From Burkholderiales bacterium (GTDB lineage Bacteria; Pseudomonadota; Gammaproteobacteria; Burkholderiales; Burkholderiaceae_C): a DNA stretch of 9,191 bases. The notes beneath the pieces are model-generated. The model did not search any database and was not told where the DNA came from. It worked only from the letters and a program-made list of their open reading frames with translations. Position numbers and translations under genes: made by a program. Below are positions 1 through 9,191 of the stretch, piece after piece (position 1 is the stretch's first letter; each line of letters opens with the position of its first letter). The DNA is taken from assembly GCA_025354615.1 (NCBI GenBank), contig JANXMO010000239.1, forward strand, positions 1 to 9,191, read 5' to 3'.

Positions 1-1891
1 CGATCTCCGCATTCAAGCCGGCCGAAGCCGACCAATGTTGCGCGATTAAATTAAAGGACCCGTGAGGCCGAGAAGCATGCGCGCAGGCGACGCGCAGCGC
101 ATCTGCTCTTGCCAGCTCGACCCCTGACTCCACGAAACTACCGTCCGAATGCTCGAAGGCATCGGCGCTTTGCGTGAAAGGCGAAATCTGTAACTGCTTC
201 AAAGCGGCGTCGGCGCGGTGCTTGTCGCCTCCAAACAATGGCGTTTTGTCGAAATCCGGCGCAAAAAAGTCGGTCAATTGCTCCGTGGTGCGCGCGATGC
301 GGCGTGTCGGTGCCGTTGCCTGGCGCGCCTCTGGAGTGGCCCAGTGAGCAAGCGACTTGGGTGCCGAGAGGTCCTTTTCATTCAGCGATTGCAGCGCCGC
401 AACGTGGTTTGCAAACAATTTGACGTCAGGAAGCTCGACGTTGAGCGCCAGGTGCTGGGGGGTTTGCCGGCACATGGCGATCAACTGATCGAATGTTTGC
501 AACGACGAGCTGTCATACATGCGGTCAATTTTTTCAAGCAAGGGCTGTGTTGCCTGCAACGCTTTGTTGGCAGCAAAAAAGGCGGGCGAGTCGGTGTCCG
601 GCACCGGGCTGCCAGGGTGGCGGCTGAAGTGCCGCATCAAAGCGGCCTGGCCTTGGGGCGTGCTCGCTTGCTCACAGGTTTGCCGCACAGTCGCACGCCG
701 CACCTCTTCCGGCAAGCTTTGCAACGCGGCCTTTGTTTCTGCATCGAACGCCTCGATGTCAAGTGTTCGCATCGCCGGGCTGTCATGCAGCTGGTCTATT
801 TTTTGAAGCAAGGGCTGGGCGGCCTGCAATGCTTTGTTGACCGCCACGAAGGAAGGTGACTCTGGGGCCAGTATCTCCGTTTCAAGGCCGGGGTTGAAGT
901 GCCGCATCAACGCCTCTTGGCCTTGCGGCGTGCTGGCGCGCTCGCAGGTTTCACGCAGGGTGTTGCCCTGAACGCTGGGCGGCAGGGTTTGCAACAAGGC
1001 CTTTGCTTCAGCCGGCAGGGCCTCCAACTCACGCGCGGCATGATGCAGGTGGGCCAAAGGCCTGTTGTCACGCGCAATCGGACGAAATTGCAGAACCCCG
1101 TTCGCCAGCGCCGACAACTCGCCCAATGAATGGACGGGCGCGGCGCCTTCACCCCGCAGCCGGCTGAGCAGTGTGTGGGCGGTAGCAAAAGTTTTCTGCA
1201 TCGCCTCATCCCGCGCACCCTCCTTTACCGACGCTGCTGGGTTGCTCCATGTCTTCTTCAGCCATGCCAGACCGTTGACGGTTTGCCCGATTTCACACGT
1301 GGCCTGCAATGCAGCCGCACGGATACGCGGCGTGGCCGCTCTGGGCAACCCGTTGGCCGCGCCTGGTTCGGCAATGGGAAACGGCGACTGTTTCATGGTC
1401 TGCAACACATCAACCGCCTGCCCCGCATAACCGTGGGTGGCATGCGCCAAAGCCTTTGCCACCAAACAAGCCTGGTCGATCGCGGTTTGCGTCGGCTCAA
1501 AATTGTGCGATCCCAAGGCTCGCGGCATCAATGCGTCGATCACCTGCTTCAACGACGCATCAAAAGCCGGCTCTGCGGCCAAGCCGCGCCGCTGAGACGT
1601 GAATTGCGTTTGGATCCAGTCGCGTGCCTGCGCGGCCGTCCTGGGTTTTTGCGATGGCACTGCGAAAAGCGCTGCCGCGGCGACCGCAGGCGCAGCCGCC
1701 GAAACTGTTTTGGCAAGAGACACCCGCGGCGCTGCCGGAGCGCTCAGCCGGGCCGCGTACTCCCGCGCAGTGGGCAACCTGTCGTCAGCACCTGCGGTGG
1801 GTCCAGCGCCAGGCCTCGACGGGGGCGCCTCAGGCGCACGGGCTTTGTGCGTAAAAGGCTTTGACAGCGCTTTGCGAATCGTTTTGAACAT
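1..1891 (-). CDS. Candidate type III effector with tandem 90-residue repeats, 3' end off window (function unknown)
   Basis: The minus-strand frame is open from an ATG at 1891-1889 to the left edge: 630 codons and no stop. An in-frame TAA (1906-1904) sits just upstream, so this ATG is the first possible start, and AAGAG at 1905-1901 lies nine bases ahead of it. I do not recognise the family. The N-terminus (MFKTIRKALSKPF...) is basic, has no acidic residue in the first 20, and runs into a Pro/Ala/Ser-rich tract to about residue 85, as is common in type III secretion signals. The rest reads as soluble and mostly helical, without convincing membrane segments. Residues 292-381 and 382-471 are a tandem repeat. 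Its core, R-x-T-C-E-x-A-S-T-P-Q-G-Q then A-L-M-R-H-F, recurs in weaker form near C199 and C603. A perfect PIP-box promoter lies upstream at 2085-2024. The effector role is inferred from promoter and N-terminus. A repeat scaffold protein that is not secreted remains possible. Confidence 0.85.
   Translation of the reverse strand, partial: MFKTIRKALSKPFTHKARAPEAPPSRPGAGPTAGADDRLPTAREYAARLSAPAAPRVSLAKTVSAAAPAVAAAALFAVPSQKPRTAAQARDWIQTQFTSQRRGLAAEPAFDASLKQVIDALMPRALGSHNFEPTQTAIDQACLVAKALAHATHGYAGQAVDVLQTMKQSPFPIAEPGAANGLPRAATPRIRAAALQATCEIGQTVNGLAWLKKTWSNPAASVKEGARDEAMQKTFATAHTLLSRLRGEGAAPVHSLGELSALANGVLQFRPIARDNRPLAHLHHAARELEALPAEAKALLQTLPPSVQGNTLRETCERASTPQGQEALMRHFNPGLETEILAPESPSFVAVNKALQAAQPLLQKIDQLHDSPAMRTLDIEAFDAETKAALQSLPEEVRRATVRQTCEQASTPQGQAALMRHFSRHPGSPVPDTDSPAFFAANKALQATQPLLEKIDRMYDSSSLQTFDQLIAMCRQTPQHLALNVELPDVKLFANHVAALQSLNEKDLSAPKSLAHWATPEARQATAPTRRIARTTEQLTDFFAPDFDKTPLFGGDKHRADAALKQLQISPFTQSADAFEHSDGSFVESGVELARADALRVACAHASRPHGSFNLIAQHWSASAGLNAEI
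479..1018 (-). repeat. Two tandem 90-residue (270-bp) protein repeats
   Basis: Codons 292-381 (1018-749) and 382-471 (748-479) of the leftmost gene align without gaps, with about 46 of 90 residues identical by hand count. The best conserved blocks are CExASTPQGQxALMRHF, NKALQAxQPLLxKID and the ending D-S...T-x-D. The similarity is also visible in the DNA, for example around 505-565 and 778-838. Degenerate relatives of the first block occur near codons 192-215 and 597-621, so the protein probably holds at least four units, unevenly spaced. The pattern suggests an alpha-helical solenoid-like fold, which is inference. Confidence 0.85.
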
Positions 1892-1900
1892 GGTGTTGGA

Positions 1901-1905
1901 CTCTT
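1901..1905 (-). promoter_or_regulatory. Ribosome binding site of the left gene
   Basis: The minus strand reads AAGAG followed by nine bases and the ATG at 1891-1889. This is a reasonable Shine-Dalgarno match and supports that start, together with the in-frame TAA overlapping the same stretch. Confidence 0.6.
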
Positions 1906-2023
1906 AAGTTGTGTTTCGCAAGGCCCGCCCCGGTGCATCAAAGCTCGGCGGCTTGAAAGCTGAAGACCGTTGCTGCATTGACGTGCGCCAAGCCAACCTT
2001 TACAGACGGCTCTTCATCAACCA

Positions 2024-2085
2024 ACTTTAGTGAGCCGCCACCATCGGCCAAAGCGTGAATGCGAAGACAAATGCAGTCATGCGAA
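2024..2085 (-). promoter_or_regulatory. PIP-box (hrpII-type) promoter for the left gene
   Basis: On the minus strand, TTCGC (2085-2081) is followed by 15 bases and a second TTCGC (2065-2061). After exactly 31 bases comes TAAAGT (2029-2024), a match to the YANNNT -10 box. This is the canonical plant-inducible promoter, TTCGC-N15-TTCGC-N30-32-YANNNT, bound by the AraC-type regulators HrpX (Xanthomonas, Acidovorax) and HrpB (Ralstonia). Transcription would begin near 2017, giving a leader of about 125 bases before the ATG at 1891. The match is perfect in both half-sites, spacer and -10 box. Control by HrpX/HrpB follows from the motif; the regulator gene is not in the window. Confidence 0.85.
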
Positions 2086-2152
2086 CTTCCCTGCCTCTTT
2101 TTTCATCAAGAAGGCTGCAAGGCTTGGTCAAGCAACGGGCAGCTGCCACGCT

Positions 2153-2214
2153 TTCGCATGCCCACCCCTGTTTTCGTGTGTCCGCTTTCGCGGCGCCCAG
2201 CCTTGGGGTACTTT
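2153..2214 (+). promoter_or_regulatory. PIP-box (hrpII-type) promoter for the ankyrin gene
   Basis: On the plus strand, TTCGC (2153-2157), 15 bases, then TTCGT (2173-2177) satisfy the relaxed PIP consensus TTCGB-N15-TTCGB and the Ralstonia hrpII form TTCG-N16-TTCG. After exactly 31 bases comes TACTTT (2209-2214), matching YANNNT. Predicted transcription starts around 2220. One half-site ends in T rather than C, a change tolerated in known HrpX/HrpB targets. The element lies inside the longest possible reading frame of the downstream gene, which argues that translation starts at or after 2220. Confidence 0.8.
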
Positions 2215-2219
2215 CCGTC

Positions 2220-5200
2220 ATGGGCTTCTTGAAACTCACTGACAGCATCCGCGGACGCCCAGCCTCGCCGTCAGCCGAGTCACCCATGGAGCTGAACCCT
2301 CATTGGCCTGACGCTGCTGTCACCTACCGCCCGAAGCGCGACGGCACACTGGCGCAATTCAAGAAAAGCGGCCAGGCAACCACGCTGCGCCAGCAAACCC
2401 GGGTAAATGTCGACCGCCTGCAAAAATTCCTGAATGATCACGAGCCGCCTGAACGACATGCTCACGAGAAGGAATGGTTGAACACCTTTGCGCGCAACGT
2501 CGAACAAGCAGAAGCCGGGCCGTATTCCACCGAAACCGCCAAGGTCTACAGCGTCAAGGGCGACCTGGACGGCTTCGTCGCCCGGTTGCAAAACGACCGC
2601 CTGTTGGTCAATGAACGCCTGGCGCGGGTCAAGAACCTGGCGCAAAGCATTCAGTTCTGCGTGGGTGGCGTCTCCAGCAGCATCCAGATCGCCAACCAGT
2701 CGCTGGCCCTGAAGCTGGGCCGGCTGACCGATCAGGCCAAAGCCACCTGGCTGGCGGCACTGGACCAACAGCTGCAGCAGTTTGCGGCCAGCCGCTACGG
2801 CCACCTGCCGCATTTCGAGGGCAATGAGGTGCATTACGTCAACGGTTACCGCAACGCCTTGGCCGAGGCCTACGGCGCGCTGGAAGTGCTGGACAACGCC
2901 GTGCCGCCAGAAATCGGGGAGACCCTGGCCGACTGTGAAGCCTATGTGGCGGCGCGCATGACGCCCAGCCTGCTCGTGCACACGATGGCCGACGCCTGCC
3001 TCCAAAGCGTTCAAAACCACTTCACGGCGTATTGCAACAAGCCACTGCCGCCGTTGCCGGCCGGCTCGACGGAAGAACGCACGCCACGGCCCCGCATTGG
3101 CGAGCCGATGTCAGCTGACCAGATCTATGCAGCGATCGACCACTTCAACAAAACTTTGTTGAGCCAGCTCGAGTTCTGCTACGGCAAGATTGACATCCAC
3201 ACGCTGTTCGAACGTCATGCACCCGCCGGGTCCGACGACGCGGTCTACACGCTGATCGACAACCCGACGATGCTGGTGCATGCCATTGCAAAAAACCTGC
3301 GGGCGGCCGGCGTGCTGGCGCCCTTCAAGACCCAGGTGGTGCTGGGTAACCCGCGGGAGGAGGCACAGGTCATCAAGCAGGTGGACGATGAAACCTTCTA
3401 CGTCAAAGCGCAGCGCACGGGCCGCACGCTGTTCAACCGCCGGCCGGTGCGGGTGGGCGACTTTCCACCCGAGGCCGATTCACCCGCGCTGCTGGCCGCA
3501 GCGCTTGCCAATACGTATGACGCCGAGCAGCTTGCGCTGCTGCATCCCAGCCGCGTGTGGGCACTGCTGCAGGCGAATTCTCAACCGCTCGGCTGGCTGC
3601 AGCAGTTGAGCGAGCCGGCGGTGCGGCGCTGGCGGCAGGCCGACCCCCGTGATGAATCCGAGCTGTTGGATCTGGCGTTCCATCGATTTCTGTTGTTGCA
3701 GCAGCCGCAGCGAGAAGAGGCCTTGCGGTTGGTGCTAAGCAATGCAGAGGGCGATTTCGGCCAGCGGCTGGTGACCAAAGTGGACCATGTGAATGCAACC
3801 GACGCCGCCGGCAACACGGCCCTGCACCTGGCAGCCGGTGCAGGATTGACCCTGGCGGTGCAGCGGTTGATTCGAAAAACGGATGACATCGACCTGCCAA
3901 ACGCGCAGGGCCTGACGCCGCTGCTGTGGGCCGCTGACAAGGGCCATGCAGCGGCTGCCAAGGCGCTGGTAGAAGCCGCTCCGGGTGTGATCTACACCCA
4001 AAATGACCAGGGTCTAACGGCATTGGCGCTGGCCGCTTCCCATGGGCACGCCGACGTGGTGACGGCGCTGCTGCACGCTCGCGTGGCGCCCGATGTGAAT
4101 GCGCGGGATGCCGCCCGGCTCACGCCGCTGATGTGGAGCGCCTACGACGGCAGCGTGGCCATCCTGGACGCGCTGCTGATGAAAAATGCCAGCGTTGGAC
4201 TGGCGGACAGCAACGGCAAGACAGCCCTTTCATGGGCCGCAACCGGCGGCCATGCAGACGCCATCAAGCGGCTGTTGCGTGCGGGCGCTGCGATCAATCA
4301 TTGTGATGGCGAAGGAAATACGCCGTTGATGCAGGCGGCGGCTTCCGGCTCGCCGACCGCCGTCCAGGCGCTGTTGGACGCCGACCCTCCGCCGAGCCTT
4401 GAGAAGGCAGACGATTACGGCTTCACTGCCGCCCTCTCTGCAGCCGAAAGTGGCCACGCCGCAGTCATCCAGCAGTTGAATGCGGCCGGCGCCAACCTGA
4501 CGGGAACAACCCACGAAGGCGACAACGCGCTCATGCTGGCGGCTCACGGCCGTCATGTGGCGGTCATTGAAACGTTACTCAAGATTAAAAAAATCGACGT
4601 CAACGCCGTCGGCAAAAGCGAAAAAACCGCGTTGATGGCCGCGGCGCAAGGGGGCTGTTCGAAGGCCATTGCCTTGCTTCAGGCGGCCGGCGCCCGGGTG
4701 GAGCAGCAGGATGATCAAGGCTTCACCGCGCTGATGGTGGCCGCTTACTGCAACGAAGCGGATGCCATCGATGCGCTGGTGGAGGTCGGGGCCCGTTTGA
4801 ATAAAACCAACCGGGCGGGTCTTACGGCTCTCATGTGGGCCGCTGATCAAGGCCAGGCCGATGCCTTGACCCGGTTGCTGGCAGCCGGCGCCGACCCGAA
4901 TGTGAAAACCGGCAGCGGGTTGAATGCGCTGATGCTGGCCGCCTCAAGCGGCCAGGTGGCCATCATCGAGGTGTTGACCCGCAGTAAAGCCGGCGTCTCT
5001 GTGGATCAAACCAGCGATGGCGGCTGGACGGCGCTGATGCAGGCGGCACGCAAAGGCCATGTCGGCGCCATCGAGGCGCTGGTGGCGGCCAAAGTCACCG
5101 TAGATCTGAAAAACGAGAGCGGCCGCACGGCTTTGAGCGAAGCGGCGGCTGAGGGGCATGTGGCGGCCATCGAGGCGCTGATCGAGGCCGAAGCCGATGT

Positions 5201-5438
5201 CAATACGCAGGACGACAAAGAGGCCTGTAGCCCGCTGGAGCATGCCGCCGCTGCGGGTCATGCCGATGCCATGAAAGCGCTGTTGCAGCATGGCGCCGAC
5301 TGGGGGAGAGACGGCGCCCGCGTTTGCGTCATGGCAAAACAGCACGGGCAGGAAGCGGCACTGAAAACAGTGATGGACGAATTGAAGCTCGCCTCGCCAG
5401 GCAGCTATCGCTTTGCCCTTCAATATGGAAAGAGATGA
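2220..5438 (+). CDS. Large ankyrin-repeat protein, candidate type III effector
   Basis: The gene encodes about 1072 residues from ATG 2220. Residues 1-25 (MGFLKLTDSIRG, then Ser/Pro-rich) resemble a type III secretion signal. Residues 25-520 are largely helical and unrecognised; a charged helix near 110-140 may be a short coiled coil. From residue 524 to about 1056 there are some 15 ankyrin repeats plus a degenerate terminal one, with the usual G-x-T-A-L-x-x-A-A-x-x-G-H pattern. Ankyrin arrays bind proteins, and in plant pathogens ankyrin effectors act inside host cells; the target is not predictable here. I see no catalytic motif. The start is uncertain. The frame extends up to 2055, but the PIP box at 2153-2214 lies inside that extension. 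ATG 2220 falls almost on the predicted transcription start and may be leaderless. ATG 2286 (1050 residues) would leave a leader of about 65 bases. Neither has a strong Shine-Dalgarno sequence. Secretion is inferred from the promoter. Confidence 0.88.
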   Translation: MGFLKLTDSIRGRPASPSAESPMELNPHWPDAAVTYRPKRDGTLAQFKKSGQATTLRQQTRVNVDRLQKFLNDHEPPERHAHEKEWLNTFARNVEQAEAGPYSTETAKVYSVKGDLDGFVARLQNDRLLVNERLARVKNLAQSIQFCVGGVSSSIQIANQSLALKLGRLTDQAKATWLAALDQQLQQFAASRYGHLPHFEGNEVHYVNGYRNALAEAYGALEVLDNAVPPEIGETLADCEAYVAARMTPSLLVHTMADACLQSVQNHFTAYCNKPLPPLPAGSTEERTPRPRIGEPMSADQIYAAIDHFNKTLLSQLEFCYGKIDIHTLFERHAPAGSDDAVYTLIDNPTMLVHAIAKNLRAAGVLAPFKTQVVLGNPREEAQVIKQVDDETFYVKAQRTGRTLFNRRPVRVGDFPPEADSPALLAAALANTYDAEQLALLHPSRVWALLQANSQPLGWLQQLSEPAVRRWRQADPRDESELLDLAFHRFLLLQQPQREEALRLVLSNAEGDFGQRLVTKVDHVNATDAAGNTALHLAAGAGLTLAVQRLIRKTDDIDLPNAQGLTPLLWAADKGHAAAAKALVEAAPGVIYTQNDQGLTALALAASHGHADVVTALLHARVAPDVNARDAARLTPLMWSAYDGSVAILDALLMKNASVGLADSNGKTALSWAATGGHADAIKRLLRAGAAINHCDGEGNTPLMQAAASGSPTAVQALLDADPPPSLEKADDYGFTAALSAAESGHAAVIQQLNAAGANLTGTTHEGDNALMLAAHGRHVAVIETLLKIKKIDVNAVGKSEKTALMAAAQGGCSKAIALLQAAGARVEQQDDQGFTALMVAAYCNEADAIDALVEVGARLNKTNRAGLTALMWAADQGQADALTRLLAAGADPNVKTGSGLNALMLAASSGQVAIIEVLTRSKAGVSVDQTSDGGWTALMQAARKGHVGAIEALVAAKVTVDLKNESGRTALSEAAAEGHVAAIEALIEAEADVNTQDDKEACSPLEHAAAAGHADAMKALLQHGADWGRDGARVCVMAKQHGQEAALKTVMDELKLASPGSYRFALQYGKR
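3789..5387 (+). repeat. Ankyrin repeat array, about 15 units
   Basis: About 15 consecutive units of 32-35 residues and a degenerate last one are seen. The first unit begins VNATDAAGNTALHLAA; well-formed ones include GLTALMWAADQGQADALTRL and GRTALSEAAAEGHVAAIEAL. Units 4, 6, 9 and 12 depart from the G-H turn, and unit 10 has C-N-E-A in its place. Adjacent units 13 and 14 share an identical 15-base stretch (5067-5081 and 5166-5180), exactly 99 bases or 33 codons apart, which points to recent unit duplication. Confidence 0.92.
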
Positions 5439-5448
5439 GGCCCCGCGC

Positions 5449-5643
5449 TCAGCGCGCCGCCCCGCGCTGCTTCCACAGCTTGAACGCGCTGGGCGTCAGC
5501 TCGCGCCGCATCAGCTGCAGCAGCGGGCCGGTGCCCAAGCCGTGTTCGATCAACACGCGGTGGTAGGGCGGGCGGTCCTGCCATGCGGTGGCGACGATGC
5601 GCTCGACTTCAGCGGGCGTGAGCCGGGGAACGGGCTTGGCCAT
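5449..5643 (-). CDS. DUF2805 / TIGR03643 family small protein
   Basis: This is a 64-residue protein of unknown function. It shows the features I associate with the TIGR03643/DUF2805 family: an acidic-hydrophobic N-terminal helix (EVERIVATAWQDRPPYH), a middle G-L-G segment, then L-M-R-R-E-L-T-P-S-A-F-K-L-W-K-Q-R at the C-terminus. Length is near the usual 65-90 residues. The layout suggests a small helix-turn-helix-like fold, but no activity is established. It begins 12 bases after the stop of the SNF2-family gene in the same direction and is probably co-transcribed with it; no clear Shine-Dalgarno sequence precedes the ATG. Its stop lies 10 bases from that of the convergent ankyrin gene. Confidence 0.85.
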   Translation of the reverse strand: MAKPVPRLTPAEVERIVATAWQDRPPYHRVLIEHGLGTGPLLQLMRRELTPSAFKLWKQRGAAR

Positions 5644-5655
5644 ACGGGGGCGGGA

Positions 5656-9191
<3,536 letters not shown>

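Larger units (their letters stand above)
1892..2219. other. Divergent intergenic control region
   Basis: These 328 bases separate the starts of the two divergent genes. They hold two PIP-box promoters (described separately) and the ribosome binding site of the left gene. The plus-strand frame of the ankyrin gene stays open back to an ATG at 2055, but codons in 2055-2219 look non-coding: third positions are mixed, and AGA and AGG sit side by side. This stretch also contains the promoter itself. I see no further gene here and no clear terminator. Confidence 0.7.

Noticed and set aside
218..1864. Plus-strand open frames opposite the left gene, up to 244 codons
   Set aside because: They overlap each other and lie opposite the 630-codon minus-strand frame. 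Their translations are rich in Arg, Cys and Gln without domain pattern, whereas the minus frame shows internal protein repeats and a matching promoter.
1915..2191. Additional TTCGC words at 1915-1919 and 2187-2191 as further PIP half-sites
   Set aside because: Neither has a partner TTCG at the required 15-16 base spacing on the same strand.
2280..3020. 246-codon minus-strand open frame opposite the ankyrin gene
   Set aside because: It mirrors the coding frame, has no promoter or ribosome binding site that I can see, and gives no family-like motif.
5444..5456. Inverted repeat CGCGC-TCA-GCGCG between the convergent genes as a terminator
   Set aside because: The stem is only five pairs with a three-base loop and is not followed by a T run on either strand. 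Short GC palindromes are expected by chance in this DNA.

Overview
The window looks like chromosomal or accessory DNA from a high-GC beta-proteobacterium, most plausibly a Burkholderiales plant-associated bacterium with an Hrp2-type type III secretion system (Ralstonia, Acidovorax or a relative). The grounds are the GC-rich codon use, the Burkholderiales-like SWIM/SNF2 protein, and two textbook PIP/hrpII boxes. I could not run a homology search, so genus and orthology are inference.

Layout. (1) Positions 1-1891, minus strand: a long open frame that leaves the window on the left, 630 codons visible. It encodes an unrecognised helical protein with a Pro/Ala/Ser-rich N-terminus and a tandem 90-residue repeat. 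(2) Positions 1892-2219: a divergent control region with two PIP-box promoters facing away from each other. Each has TTCGN-N15-TTCGN, then exactly 31 bases, then a YANNNT -10 box. (3) Positions 2220-5438, plus strand: a large protein of about 1072 residues with an unrecognised ~520-residue N-terminal half and about 15 C-terminal ankyrin repeats. (4) Positions 5449-5643, minus strand: a small DUF2805/TIGR03643-family protein, convergent with the ankyrin gene across a 10-base gap. (5) Positions 5656-9191, minus strand: a SWIM-zinc-finger SNF2-family ATPase/helicase whose N-terminus lies off the right edge.

How they fit together. The two left genes share one bidirectional regulatory region whose architecture is that of HrpX/HrpB-controlled type III effector genes. 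The most economical reading is a divergent pair of candidate effectors, neither of which I can assign to a named family. The two right genes look like ordinary housekeeping genes in one transcription unit (12 bases apart). They are visibly more GC-rich than the effector pair, which suggests that the pair was inserted beside resident genes, with the boundary close to 5440.

No tRNA, rRNA, insertion sequence, integrase or CRISPR array was seen.
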